This document shows, in pieces, positions 28,390-37,888 of a DNA stretch of 64,000 nt. This DNA comes from an uncultured Pseudohongiella sp. (GTDB lineage Bacteria; Pseudomonadota; Gammaproteobacteria; Pseudomonadales; Pseudohongiellaceae). The stretch lies in contig OX638323.1 of the NCBI GenBank assembly GCA_951812715.1, positions 3,204,577-3,268,576 of the forward strand. Reading direction: 5' to 3'. The position numbers and the translations under genes are program-made. Every line of letters starts with the position of its first letter. The stretch's first letter is position 1. The notes under the pieces were generated by a model. That model was given only the letters and a program-made list of their open reading frames with translations. It was not told the DNA's origin and made no database searches.

Positions 28390-29963
28390 ATAGATTGTTC
28401 CTCCCGCAGTCCCTTGAGGAGGCCCGCGCTCATGCATAGCAGCACGACCGCGAAGGGCAGGCCTACCGCGATAGTCAAGGCCTGCAGCGACGCCATGCCG
28501 CCGCCCAGCATCAGCGCCATCGCGGCCAGGCCGGCGAGCAGGCACCAGAAGACGCGTTGCTGCACCGGCGCATCCATCTTGCCGCCGGCGGTGATGGTGT
28601 CCATTACCAATGAACCCGAATCCGCCGAAGTAACGAAAAAGATCGTGATCAGGAACACGCTGACGGCGGAAACGATCCCGGTCATTGGCAATGGCTCCAG
28701 CATCTTGAACAGCGCGAGTTCGGGCGCCGCTTCCGCCACGCCGGTGTAGCCGTCGGCAAAGTACTGATCCAGCGCGCTTCCGCCGAAAGTCGCCATCCAC
28801 AGAATAGCGATGACTGTCGGGACGATCAGCACCCAGGTGATGAACTCGCGCACCGTGCGGCCAAAACTGATACGCGCGATAAACATGCCGACGAACGGCG
28901 ACCAGGCAATCCACCAGGCCCAATAGAACGTTGGCCATTCATGCAGGAAGTCCAGGTCTTCGCGGCCGATCCAGTTACTCAGTCGCGGCAGGTAGTAAAC
29001 GTAATCGACGCCCGCGTTGGCGATCGTCGCGACAATGACCAGAGTGGGCCCGGCGATCAGCACGAACAGCCACAACAAGGCCGCCAGCGCCATGTTGATC
29101 CAGCTCAGGCGCTTGACGCCCTTGTCCAGGCCGGCGATAACAGACGCCAGCGCGATGCAAATGATGATCACAATGAGGATAGATTTGGTGGCGGTAGTCG
29201 CGGGGATGCCGAACAGGTATTGCAATCCGCCGGCAATCTGCTCGGCGCCGAAACCCAGCGATACCGCGAGCCCGAACAGGGTAGCCAGCACCGCGGAAAT
29301 GTCCACGGCGTGGCCGAAAGGTCCCCAGACAGCCTTGCCGATCAGCGGGAAGAACCCGGAACGCAAGGTCAGCGGCATGCCGCGATTGAAACAGAAAAAG
29401 GCCAGCGACAGGCCCACGGTCGCGTAGATGGCCCAGCCATGCAGGCCCCAATGCATGATGGCGGTAGACATGCCGACGGCACGCGCCGTTTCCGTGTCGG
29501 CGGGATCGACGCCAAGCGGAGGCGACAGGGAATGGGTGACGGGCTCGTGGACCCCGAAAAACATCAGACCGATGCCGACGCCTGCCGCGAACAGCATGGC
29601 CAGCCACGCGGAATAACCATATTTCGGAACCGCGTCCCGCCCGCCGAGGCGAATCCGCCCCAAGGGGGACAGCGCGATGCCAAGGCAGAATACGATAAGG
29701 AAATCCGCCGTCGCGAAGAAAAACCAATCGAACGATTCGGTGGTCCAGACCCTCAGATCGGCAAAAACCGTCGCCGCCTGCTGCGGAAACAGCAAAGTGC
29801 TGGTGACGAGCGTGACAACCAGCGCGGCGGAAACAATGAAAACAGGGTTGTGGATGTCGAGATTGAAGATGCGGATATTGTGTTCGCCGATTTCGTGACC
29901 TATGTCGGAAGTCTCGGTATCGGTCGGAGCGGAGTCCGATTGTGTGTCGCTTGTGTCACTCAT
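28380..29963 (-). CDS. BCCT-family betaine/carnitine/choline transporter
   Basis: 527 aa, about 12 membrane segments. The family's tryptophan-rich segment FYWAWWIAWSPFVGMFIARI is intact, with the glycine-rich MLFAAGVGIGLMFFG in an early helix. Imports quaternary amines such as glycine betaine, driven by Na+ or H+. It overlaps the sulfotransferase gene by 8 bp and is last in the receptor/sulfotransferase/BCCT operon. The soluble N-terminus (about 30 acidic residues) is not diagnostic. Likely feeds the demethylation pathway. Confidence 0.93.
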   Translation of the reverse strand: MSDTSDTQSDSAPTDTETSDIGHEIGEHNIRIFNLDIHNPVFIVSAALVVTLVTSTLLFPQQAATVFADLRVWTTESFDWFFFATADFLIVFCLGIALSPLGRIRLGGRDAVPKYGYSAWLAMLFAAGVGIGLMFFGVHEPVTHSLSPPLGVDPADTETARAVGMSTAIMHWGLHGWAIYATVGLSLAFFCFNRGMPLTLRSGFFPLIGKAVWGPFGHAVDISAVLATLFGLAVSLGFGAEQIAGGLQYLFGIPATTATKSILIVIIICIALASVIAGLDKGVKRLSWINMALAALLWLFVLIAGPTLVIVATIANAGVDYVYYLPRLSNWIGREDLDFLHEWPTFYWAWWIAWSPFVGMFIARISFGRTVREFITWVLIVPTVIAILWMATFGGSALDQYFADGYTGVAEAAPELALFKMLEPLPMTGIVSAVSVFLITIFFVTSADSGSLVMDTITAGGKMDAPVQQRVFWCLLAGLAAMALMLGGGMASLQALTIAVGLPFAVVLLCMSAGLLKGLREEQSIQD

Positions 29964-32097
29964 ATCGATTCCGCACGTCCTCGCCCAGGGCGTTCCGCAG
30001 TGGGTCCAGCCAGGATTGGTAATTGCGCCAATAGTCGAGGCCGGACTGGTAGATAGGCCGCCGGACCTGTTCGGAACTCGGTGTGCGAACCGAGCGTTCC
30101 GTGTTGTGAAAGCTCAGGCAGCCTGGTTCGAACTCGAGCCCGCAATAGTCGAGAAGCCGCCGCACCTGGAATTCCAGGTCGTCCACGACCTCTTCGTACT
30201 GAACGCGCAAAACCTTGCCGGGGAGCGCCTCGTCCCAGTAATCCATGATTTCGACATAGTCGCGGTAGTACTGCCCCAGGTCCGCTAGATCGTAGGTGAA
30301 TTCCTGCCCTTCGGCGAACAACTGCTTGAAACCGCTGAAACCACAAGCCATGGGATGGCGTCTGGCGTCGATGATCTTCGCATTGGGCAGAATCAGGTGG
30401 ATGAGGCCGATGTGGCGAAAATTATTCGGCATCTTGTCGATGAAGAACGGTGCGCCCTGGCGGTGAATCCGCGTATCGTCAATGTATTGCTGGCCGAACC
30501 GGCGCAGTTCCTGGTCGGACAGCGCCGCCAGAATTTCGGGATAGTCGGGCTCGCTTCCGCCGCGCCCGCGTCTGCGCAACTGCTGTGACAGCGAGGGAAT
30601 GTTCGGCAGTTCCAGCGTGCCGTCGACCTGGGAATGCGACGACAGGATCTGTTCCAGCAGCGTCGAGCCGGCCCGCGGCAGGCCGACCACGAAAATCGGA
30701 TCGCTCGCCGGATGCCCGGCCCGTTGACCGCGCGCCAGCATCCCGGGGGTGCACACGCGTTGCTGGGCGCGCAGTTCCTCCGTCATCTTGTCGGCATCGT
30801 AGGTGCTCAGGGTCTTTTTCAAGCGGTTGCCCTGCGCGTAACAAGCGAATGAAGTCTCGAAGTCGTTGCGGTCTTCAAAGGCCTTGCCCAGAGCGAAGTT
30901 CAAATGCACCCGGTCGGCATGGGCCAAATCGTCGTTGCGCGCCTGGGCGCGCATCGCTTCGAGTTCGCTGTCGCTGAACGAGTAGACCTTCAGGTTGGAC
31001 AGCGAGTACCAGGCTTCGCCGTGCCGCGGCTGGCTTGCAAGCGCCGACCGGTACGATGCAACTGCCTTGTCGTATTCGCCGCTGGTCTTGTAGGCGTGGC
31101 CCTTTGAAGTAAGCGTAACCGGATCGCCGGGAATCTGCTCCAGCACCTTGTCGAGTAGGCCGAGCGCCGTTTCGTAATCGCCGGTCTGCATGCATTCGAT
31201 CGCATAAATGGACTGGAACTGCGGATGCCCGGGCGCGGTCTCCAGCAGTCGTCCGGCCTGCTCCAGGGCCTGGGCGAATTTCTGCCGTTTTCTCAGCACC
31301 TGGATGTAATCCATATGCACCCGCACGTTTTGCGGCTCGAACTCGTGGGCGGACTCAAGCAGGAACTCCGCGTCCGTCAGCACGCCGAAACGAACGCCGA
31401 TGTCCGCCAACATGCGCATTGCCTCTACATGGTGCGGCACCTTGCGCAGGAATTTACGGCACAGATCCTCCGCCTTGAGCAGCTTGCCCTGGCTGATCAG
31501 GTCGAGGACGATGACCAGGGGCTGCGGCAGTTGCCGCAGATAGTCCAGTTGCGCCTTTGATTGCGCAGCCTCCTCGTGGCGGCGGAGGCGGGTCAGGATA
31601 TCGAGTTGTCCCCGCCAGCTGGCCACCAGCGCCGGGTTGAACCGACACGCTCGTGCGTAAGCCCGGAGCGCATCTTCGGGCCGGCCCATGTCGCGCCAGG
31701 TATGTCCTTCTTCCTGATGCGCCCGGCCGTTTTCGGGCGCCAGGGCCTGCAGCCGCTTGAGCCGCGTCAGCGCCTGATCGAATTCGCGCCGATAGCGCCG
31801 GCAAACCGCGCTCATGTAGAGCGCGTCGGTATTGTCCGGTTCATGCTGGAGGATGACTTCGAGCTCGGTCAGCGCATGCTGGTATTGTTTGGCTACAATT
31901 CTGGCCTGAATCGAAGCCAGCGTGGGTTTGCCTGGCGCGGGGCCGTGTCGTGGGCGGTTGCTATCCGCTTGGGGTTCGCGATCGTCGCGAGGGCTTGAAC
32001 TTTCCTGATATCCGACAGAGTTGGAGCGCCGGGCCGCGGCGGCATCCTTCGGGAAGGATGCCGCCGCGGCACTTGGCGCCGGTCCCGGATCGGTCAA
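29956..32097 (-). CDS. TPR-repeat sulfotransferase-family protein
   Basis: 713 aa: N-terminal tetratricopeptide repeats (about residues 60-400, e.g. ALTRLKRLQALAPENGRAH, YDKAVASYRSALASQP) and a C-terminal sulfotransferase domain with the PAPS-binding loop FVVGLPRAGSTLLEQIL. Such fusions commonly sit beside TonB-dependent receptors in marine and oligotrophic bacteria; their substrates are unknown. Its ATG overlaps the receptor's stop by 4 bp. Confidence 0.85.
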   Translation of the reverse strand: MTDPGPAPSAAAASFPKDAAAARRSNSVGYQESSSPRDDREPQADSNRPRHGPAPGKPTLASIQARIVAKQYQHALTELEVILQHEPDNTDALYMSAVCRRYRREFDQALTRLKRLQALAPENGRAHQEEGHTWRDMGRPEDALRAYARACRFNPALVASWRGQLDILTRLRRHEEAAQSKAQLDYLRQLPQPLVIVLDLISQGKLLKAEDLCRKFLRKVPHHVEAMRMLADIGVRFGVLTDAEFLLESAHEFEPQNVRVHMDYIQVLRKRQKFAQALEQAGRLLETAPGHPQFQSIYAIECMQTGDYETALGLLDKVLEQIPGDPVTLTSKGHAYKTSGEYDKAVASYRSALASQPRHGEAWYSLSNLKVYSFSDSELEAMRAQARNDDLAHADRVHLNFALGKAFEDRNDFETSFACYAQGNRLKKTLSTYDADKMTEELRAQQRVCTPGMLARGQRAGHPASDPIFVVGLPRAGSTLLEQILSSHSQVDGTLELPNIPSLSQQLRRRGRGGSEPDYPEILAALSDQELRRFGQQYIDDTRIHRQGAPFFIDKMPNNFRHIGLIHLILPNAKIIDARRHPMACGFSGFKQLFAEGQEFTYDLADLGQYYRDYVEIMDYWDEALPGKVLRVQYEEVVDDLEFQVRRLLDYCGLEFEPGCLSFHNTERSVRTPSSEQVRRPIYQSGLDYWRNYQSWLDPLRNALGEDVRNRYE

Positions 32098-34694
32098 AAG
32101 TTAAAGCTCGTGCGGATGCCGATAGTCCTGGGTTGCGCATATGTGACGTGCTGGGTGTCGAAGACAAAGGAGCGCGACACCTCGGCGCGTTCGTCGGTCA
32201 GGTTGCTGACGTAAAACGTTACCGACCAGTCGTCGCTGGCTACGCCCGCCGTCAGATCGAGCATTGCCCAGCCGTCGATCAGGTCGCGGTTGATGGTGAT
32301 GATGTCACTGTAGGACTCCGAGGCCCAGGAAATCATCGGCATGACGTGGGCCGTCCAACCGTTCCCCGGCAAGTTCCATTGGTACCGCGCCCGCAGGTTG
32401 CCTTGGGAACTCGGCGCGAAGGCGAGTTCATCCCCGACTCGCACGTCGTTGGTCGGCGTAATCTTGCGCGTGATCTCGGTATCGAGGAAGGATACGGCGC
32501 CAGCGATGGTGAGCCGGTCGGACCACTCGGGCAGCCAGGTAAAATCCGCCTCCAGCCCGGTAACCTCGGCGTCCGCCGCATTATCCGAGAAGAACAGGTT
32601 GACGATGCTGGTATCGAAGATCGTGGTCTGCAAGTTCTCGATATCGATATTGAATAGCGCCGCGTTCAAGCGCAGAGAGCTGGTAAAATCGGCTTTCATG
32701 CCCACTTCGAAATTGACGACTTCGTCGGTTTCGAGTTCGTAGGGCACGACGAAACCACTGCCGTCCGCGCTGCTGCGCCCGCCCGGACGATTCAGCAGGC
32801 CGGGGCGAAATCCTTCCGACAGGGTTACGTAGTACAGGCGTCCATCCTCCGGCCGCCAATCAAGCGTTGCCTTGAAGATGGTGCCGTCCGCCACTGCCTT
32901 GTCGGGTGCGCCCACGGTGTTGCCGGGCCTGAATTGCTGGGAAATATTGGTGCCGAATCGCTGTCCGTCTTCCCGGTTGGCGCCGAAATTGCCGAACGAC
33001 GAGTTGGCGCTGCCCTCGAGATCGACTTCGATCTCGTAGTTGCGGGCGCCGAGCGTCAGTGAAAACTGGTCGCTCAAGTCGATGCCAAGCTCGCCGAAAT
33101 AGCCAATCTGCTCATCCGTGCGTCTGATGTCATTACGGAAGATGACATCCGCCGGGAACGGTCCCGGATAGGTGTAATAGCCGGGGCCGGCATTGAAGCT
33201 GGATCCACTGGGATTGCCGGGAGCCGCCTGCGGGTTGGTCAGCGGATAGTTCGGCGCGAATCCCGGATGCCCGTTCCACGAGATGGCCTTGACGGAGCCG
33301 GGGTAGGTAAAGTCATTGACTTCTATGAGTTCAAGTTCACTCATGAACACGCCACCCTGAAGACGCCAGCGGTTCGACTGGTCCGTGGTGAATCGGATTT
33401 CGTGGGTCTGGACTTCCAGCGCGTTGAGGCTGTCCACGTACATTTGCGGCTCATTGCAGGTCGTGCCCGCGCGTGGCACGCCGGGCGGCGAGTTGAACGA
33501 GGTATAGGTCGCGTAGTAATCGCAGATGTAATAAGGCAAGTATTGGCCGACGAAAAGGTAGTCGGAGTAATCGACGATCTGATCCGACTGCCGGTCCGTG
33601 AATGCGCCGGTGTAGATGACTTCAAGCTCACCGAGCCGGCCCGTGAGCGTCCAGGCGGTATTGTCGAAGGTATCCTCGATGCGCTCATCCACGAAGCGGC
33701 TGATTGCCAGGTCGCCGACCTCGGGATCGGCGAAGAATACGCCATCGGCATCGGTGTCCTGGGTGGTGTGAGCGACGTAAAATTCCCAACTGTCGCTGAT
33801 ATCCCATTGGGCGGAGATCCTGCCGCCGGCGTAGGTAACTCCATTGATATCGCTTTGGGCGATGGAGCTGTTGTCGGCCGCAAGGAAGTTAATGTTGGAA
33901 AGATCCACTCCGGCCTGGAATCCGGCGCGATAGGAAGCGACGGGCACGCCGTTGTCGCGAACCGCGCCCTCGGATCTGAACCGCGCGCTTTGACTGACGT
34001 CTCTCCGGCCGGGAACGTTGTCGATCCAGCCGCCCTGGTTGTCCCTGTAGATGACGCCGCGCAAGCCGAAGGTATCGCTGACGGGAACGTTCAATACTAC
34101 TTCGAAGTTCGAACCACCTTCGCCATCGCTGATAGTATTCGCGCCGATCTTGGCCGTGCCGTAAAACTCGTCCAGTTCCGGCTTGTTGGTAATCAGGCGG
34201 ACATTGCCCGCCTGGGAACTGGCGCCGAACAAGGTGCCCTGGGGTCCCGAGAGCACTTCTATACGCGCCAAATCGGCCGCGTACACATCGAGATTGCGGC
34301 CCGGCTGCGCCAGCGGCTGCTCGTCAAGATAAAAGGCCACGTTGGGCGAAAGGCCGGCTACCCCGGCAACCGTAAGGTTCGGCGTTGTGGACGCGACTCC
34401 GCGAATATAGATGGTGTTCTGTCCCGGTCCACTCCCACCGGCGGTCACACTCGGCAATTGCAGGACGTAGTCCGAGAAATTGGCGATGCCGAGTTCATCC
34501 AGGTTTTCCGAATTCAAGGCGGACACTGCGATGGGAACATCCTGCAACGCGCGCTCTACGCGTGTCGCGGTAACGAAAATCTCTTCTAGTGTCCGCTCGC
34601 CGCCTGCTTGCTGGGCCAGAACCGGGGGGGCGGCCAGCGCGGCCGCGACGGCGACGGAAATAGTGCTTCGTTTTGCTTGCAGCGGAACTTGCAT
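32094..34694 (-). CDS. TonB-dependent outer-membrane receptor
   Basis: 866 aa with a signal peptide (cleaved near VLAQQAGG), a plug domain (EEIFVTATRVERALQDVPIA; TIYIRGVAS; ARIEVLSGPQGTLFGASSQAG) and a C-terminal beta-barrel ending in aromatic TSFNF. Moves a substrate across the outer membrane using TonB energy. Co-transcription with a BCCT carrier hints at a quaternary amine or a compound carrying one (inference). Confidence 0.92.
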   Translation of the reverse strand: MQVPLQAKRSTISVAVAAALAAPPVLAQQAGGERTLEEIFVTATRVERALQDVPIAVSALNSENLDELGIANFSDYVLQLPSVTAGGSGPGQNTIYIRGVASTTPNLTVAGVAGLSPNVAFYLDEQPLAQPGRNLDVYAADLARIEVLSGPQGTLFGASSQAGNVRLITNKPELDEFYGTAKIGANTISDGEGGSNFEVVLNVPVSDTFGLRGVIYRDNQGGWIDNVPGRRDVSQSARFRSEGAVRDNGVPVASYRAGFQAGVDLSNINFLAADNSSIAQSDINGVTYAGGRISAQWDISDSWEFYVAHTTQDTDADGVFFADPEVGDLAISRFVDERIEDTFDNTAWTLTGRLGELEVIYTGAFTDRQSDQIVDYSDYLFVGQYLPYYICDYYATYTSFNSPPGVPRAGTTCNEPQMYVDSLNALEVQTHEIRFTTDQSNRWRLQGGVFMSELELIEVNDFTYPGSVKAISWNGHPGFAPNYPLTNPQAAPGNPSGSSFNAGPGYYTYPGPFPADVIFRNDIRRTDEQIGYFGELGIDLSDQFSLTLGARNYEIEVDLEGSANSSFGNFGANREDGQRFGTNISQQFRPGNTVGAPDKAVADGTIFKATLDWRPEDGRLYYVTLSEGFRPGLLNRPGGRSSADGSGFVVPYELETDEVVNFEVGMKADFTSSLRLNAALFNIDIENLQTTIFDTSIVNLFFSDNAADAEVTGLEADFTWLPEWSDRLTIAGAVSFLDTEITRKITPTNDVRVGDELAFAPSSQGNLRARYQWNLPGNGWTAHVMPMISWASESYSDIITINRDLIDGWAMLDLTAGVASDDWSVTFYVSNLTDERAEVSRSFVFDTQHVTYAQPRTIGIRTSFNF

Positions 34695-34776
34695 GCTGAC
34701 TCTCCGTGAAAAAACTTTTTATTAACTAATGTCAAACTCAGGATAGCACTCCAATGCGTCACCGAATGGCGTATAT

Positions 34777-34903
34777 GCGACATCTGAGTGCCAAAACGGG
34801 ACAAGGTACCCCTTAACTGGTAATCAATCATCGATAAACCATTATGTGTCGGCGGCAATATTGCCCGGCGCCTTGATGTCGCTTGCGGTTGGCTCCATGT
34901 CGC
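34777..34903. promoter_or_regulatory. cluster of TGTCG half-sites in divergent control region
   Basis: Between the receptor operon (minus) and mttB-like gene 2 (plus) are TGTCGG at 34847-34852, TGTCGC at 34877-34882 and 34898-34903, and the reverse complement GCGACA at 34777-34782. The two TGTCGC copies start 21 bp apart, two helical turns, the spacing expected of an AraC-family dimer site. The GlxA-type regulator at 17855 is the candidate binder (inference). Confidence 0.35.
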
Positions 34904-34946
34904 ATCCGGTGATGCAAAAGCAGGATTTCTATCCCAAACTGGCAAC

Positions 34947-36518
34947 ATGATCACCCATACACAACCCAGGCGCGACCCTGGCCGCGGAAGACGCGCCGGC
35001 CGTCCCGCGCGGGCTGGCCGCGCGCGCGCGCGTCAGCGAAGCACCGCGGTTGATCGCGAGACCTGGATCGAGCGCCGGATTCCGCATGTCGAGGTCCTCG
35101 ATGCCGAAGCACTGGAGTTGATCGAACACAATGCCGATTTGGTGCTGCGGGAAATCGGTATCGAATTTCGCGATTTTCCTTCGGCGCTCGAGCTTTGGAA
35201 GGAGGCCGGCGCGGATGTCGACGGCGAACGCGTGCGCTTCCCGCTGGGGTTGTGCCGTTCCCTGGTCGAGGCCAACGCGCCGCGGGAATACCAGCAGCAC
35301 GCGCGTAATCCTCAGCGCACCACAATCGTCGGAGGCGAACGAACCGTGCTGGCGCCGGCTTACGGACCGCCCTTCGTGCATGACCTCGATCAGGGGCGCC
35401 GTTACGCGACCCTCGAGGACTTTCGCAACTTCGTGAAACTCACTTTCATGGCGCCGGGTCTGCACCATTCGGGCGGCACGATCTGCGAGCCGGTCGACGT
35501 TCCCGTCAACAAGCGCCATCTGGACATGATCTACAGTCATATCAAGTACAGTGACAAGCCGTTCATGGGTTCGGTCACCCATCCCGACCGCGCTGAAGAC
35601 ACTCTGGCCATGGTCAAGCTCTTGTTCGGCGAGGACTTTATCGCGAAGAAAACGGTATTGACGAGCCTGATCAATGCAAACTCGCCGCTGACCTTTGACG
35701 CCACCATGCTGGGGGCGGCGACGATCTATGCCAAAAACAATCAGGCAACGATCATTTCGCCGTTCCTGCTCGCCGGCGCGATGTCGCCGGTGACTGTCGC
35801 CGGCACGCTGACCCAGATCCTCGCCGAGGCGCTGGCCGGCATGGCCTATATCCAACTCGTCCGGCCCGGGGCCCCCGTTGTGTTCGGCTCCTTCGCCGCG
35901 GCCGTATCCATGCAGTCCGGAGCGCCGACCTTCGGTACTCCAGAGACCAGCCTGGTCATCTATGGAGCGGGGCAACTGGCGCGCCGCCTGGGGGTGCCTT
36001 ATCGCAGCGGCGGCGGTCTGTGCGCGGCAAAGATTCCCGACGCCCAGGCGGCCTACGAAGCCGCCAACACCTTGCAGACGGCCGCGTTGGCGGGAGTGAA
36101 TTTCATGTTGCACGCGACAGGCTGGCTGGAAGGGGGGCTGGCTATGGGATACGAAAAATTCGTCATGGACGCCGATCAGGCCAACATGATCGCGGTGTTA
36201 TTGAAAGGGGTGGACATGTCGGAAAACGCCCAGGCCCTGGATGCGCTGCGCGAGGTCGGTCCGGGCTCGCACTTTCTCGGCGCCGCGCACACGCTGGCCA
36301 ACTTCGAGACTGCCTTTTACCGCTCCCCAGTGGCGGACAACAACAGTTTCGAGCAATGGCGGGAGGACGGCTCGCTTGACGCCGCCCGGCGCGCCAACGG
36401 CATCTGGAAGCAAATGCTGCGGGAATACGAGGCGCCGCGCCTGGACCCGACGATCGACGAAGCGCTGGTCGACTTCATGCGGCGGCGCAAATCTGAATTT
36501 GAGGATCGAGACTACTGA
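34947..36518 (+). CDS. MttB-superfamily (non-pyrrolysine) methyltransferase 2
   Basis: 523 aa COG5598 protein, no internal TAG. Hallmarks: LINANSPLTFDATM, LAGAMSPVTVAGTLTQ, PSGG-like segment PYRSGGGLCAAKIPDAQA and MGYEKFVMDADQ. Expected to transfer a methyl group from a quaternary or tertiary amine to the Co(I) corrinoid protein encoded directly downstream (TGATG overlap). Neighbours match the MtgB glycine-betaine system of Desulfitobacterium, so glycine betaine is the leading substrate. The Arg-rich first 30 residues are unusual; translation may start later. Confidence 0.87.
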   Translation: MITHTQPRRDPGRGRRAGRPARAGRARARQRSTAVDRETWIERRIPHVEVLDAEALELIEHNADLVLREIGIEFRDFPSALELWKEAGADVDGERVRFPLGLCRSLVEANAPREYQQHARNPQRTTIVGGERTVLAPAYGPPFVHDLDQGRRYATLEDFRNFVKLTFMAPGLHHSGGTICEPVDVPVNKRHLDMIYSHIKYSDKPFMGSVTHPDRAEDTLAMVKLLFGEDFIAKKTVLTSLINANSPLTFDATMLGAATIYAKNNQATIISPFLLAGAMSPVTVAGTLTQILAEALAGMAYIQLVRPGAPVVFGSFAAAVSMQSGAPTFGTPETSLVIYGAGQLARRLGVPYRSGGGLCAAKIPDAQAAYEAANTLQTAALAGVNFMLHATGWLEGGLAMGYEKFVMDADQANMIAVLLKGVDMSENAQALDALREVGPGSHFLGAAHTLANFETAFYRSPVADNNSFEQWREDGSLDAARRANGIWKQMLREYEAPRLDPTIDEALVDFMRRRKSEFEDRDY

Positions 36519-37240
36519 TGGACACCAAAGAGATAGTCCCGGATGAGGAAGAATTCATTCTTGCGGATCTGAACAACGACGATCTGGTCGAGCAAATGCA
36601 CGAAGATCTCTACGACGGTCTGAGAGAGGAGATCGTCGAGGGCACTTCCATCTTGCTCGAGCGCAACTGGTCGGCGGATCGGGTGCTCAACGAAGCGCTG
36701 GTCGAAGGCATGCGCATTGTCGGCGTGGACTTCCGCGATGGCATATTGTTCGTGCCTGAAGTATTGCTCGCGGCCAACGCGATGAAAGGTGGCATGGCGA
36801 TTCTGCGGCCCTTGCTCGCGGAGACCGGCGTCAAGCCGATCGGCAAGATGGTGATTGGCACCGTGAAGGGCGATATTCACGACATCGGCAAAAACCTGGT
36901 GGGCATGATGCTGGAAGGCTCCGGATTCGAAGTCTTCGACATCGGCATCAACAATTCTGTCGAAGACTATTTCGAAGCCCTCGAAAAGCATCGGCCGGAC
37001 ATCCTTGGCATGTCCGCCCTGCTTACCACTACCATGCCCTACATGAAGGTAGTCATCGACGAGATGGTCAAACAGGGCATTCGCGACGACTATATCGTGC
37101 TGGTCGGCGGGGCGCCGCTGAACGAGGAGTTCGGCCGCGCCGTCGGCGCCGATGCCTATTGCCGTGACGCGGCCCAGGCCGCGGACGTCGCTCCGGAAAT
37201 GGTGCGCTCGCGCCGCCGGGGAGGGGTCGTCAGTGCCTGA
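36518..37240 (+). CDS. corrinoid (B12-binding) methyl-carrier protein
   Basis: 240 aa of the MtbC/MtgC type: a helical cap domain (about 20-105) and a cobalamin-binding Rossmann domain with GDIHDIGKN, where H121 is the lower axial ligand, plus GMSALLTTTM and LVGGAPLNEEF. Shuttles methyl groups between the MttB-like enzyme and the methyl-THF methyltransferase. ATG overlaps the upstream stop (TGATG). Confidence 0.93.
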   Translation: MDTKEIVPDEEEFILADLNNDDLVEQMHEDLYDGLREEIVEGTSILLERNWSADRVLNEALVEGMRIVGVDFRDGILFVPEVLLAANAMKGGMAILRPLLAETGVKPIGKMVIGTVKGDIHDIGKNLVGMMLEGSGFEVFDIGINNSVEDYFEALEKHRPDILGMSALLTTTMPYMKVVIDEMVKQGIRDDYIVLVGGAPLNEEFGRAVGADAYCRDAAQAADVAPEMVRSRRRGGVVSA

Positions 37241-37862
37241 GCCGATCCTGGTCATAGCCTGCGGCGCCCTGGCGCTGGAGATCGACGCGCTCCGGCGGAG
37301 CTGGGACTGGCGGCACCTGCACCTGAAATGCATCGACGCGAAACTGCACAACCGCCCGGCCGCGATTCCGGGACGCCTGAGAAAGGAGATTCGCAGGCAT
37401 CGCGCCTCGTACAAGAAGATTTTCGTCGCCTACGCCGACTGCGGCACCGCCGGCGGCATCGATCAGGTGCTTGCGGAGGAGGGCGCGGAACGGCTGGAAG
37501 GCGCGCATTGCTACGAATTTTTCGCCGGCCGCAAGCGTTTCGCCGAGCTTGCCGGATCTGAACCCGGCACGTTCTACCTTACCGATTTCCTGGCTCGCCA
37601 CTTCGACCGGTTCGTAATCCGGCCGCTGGGACTGGATGGGCATCCTGAACTTCGCGATGCCTATTTCGGCAACTACCGCAAGCTCGTTTATCTCTCGCAA
37701 ACCAGGGACCAAAGTTTGCTCGAATCCGCCGCCAGGTCTGCCGCGCGGCTGGGACTGGAATTTGAACACGTGCATTGCGGTTACGGCGAATTGGAAACGA
37801 GTCTGGCGTTGCAATTCGGACGATCGAACCATGGTCAAAAAGATTCTCATTTTTTGGCGTGA
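37233..37862 (+). CDS. DUF1638 protein
   Basis: 209 aa, GTG start (37233-37235) overlapping the corrinoid gene stop, with GGGAGGGG upstream. The DUF1638 features are clear: ILVIACGALALEID, HLKCIDAKLHNRP and KIFVAYADCGTAGGID, with conserved cysteines that could bind a metal or cofactor. DUF1638 genes recur beside corrinoid methyltransferase genes in methanogens and proteobacteria, but no function is proven. The last residues run into a duplicated copy of the next gene's start, so its C-terminus may be altered. Confidence 0.8.
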   Translation: MPEPILVIACGALALEIDALRRSWDWRHLHLKCIDAKLHNRPAAIPGRLRKEIRRHRASYKKIFVAYADCGTAGGIDQVLAEEGAERLEGAHCYEFFAGRKRFAELAGSEPGTFYLTDFLARHFDRFVIRPLGLDGHPELRDAYFGNYRKLVYLSQTRDQSLLESAARSAARLGLEFEHVHCGYGELETSLALQFGRSNHGQKDSHFLA

Positions 37863-37868
37863 CATACC
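37831..37868 (+). repeat. duplicate of the start of the following gene
   Basis: About 38 bp nearly identical to 37889-37926, starting with its own ATG (reading MVKKILIFWRDIP and stopping after 21 codons). Looks like a 58-bp tandem duplication that left a decoy start site. Confidence 0.7.
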
Positions 37869-37888
37869 TATGCGAGATTTCGCCAAAA

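Noticed and set aside
33267..34589. 440-codon plus-strand open frame
   Set aside because: Antisense to the TonB receptor, whose plug and barrel motifs are clear.
26040..36518. Pyrrolysine (TAG) in the MttB-like genes
   Set aside because: Neither frame contains an internal TAG; they belong to the non-pyrrolysine group.
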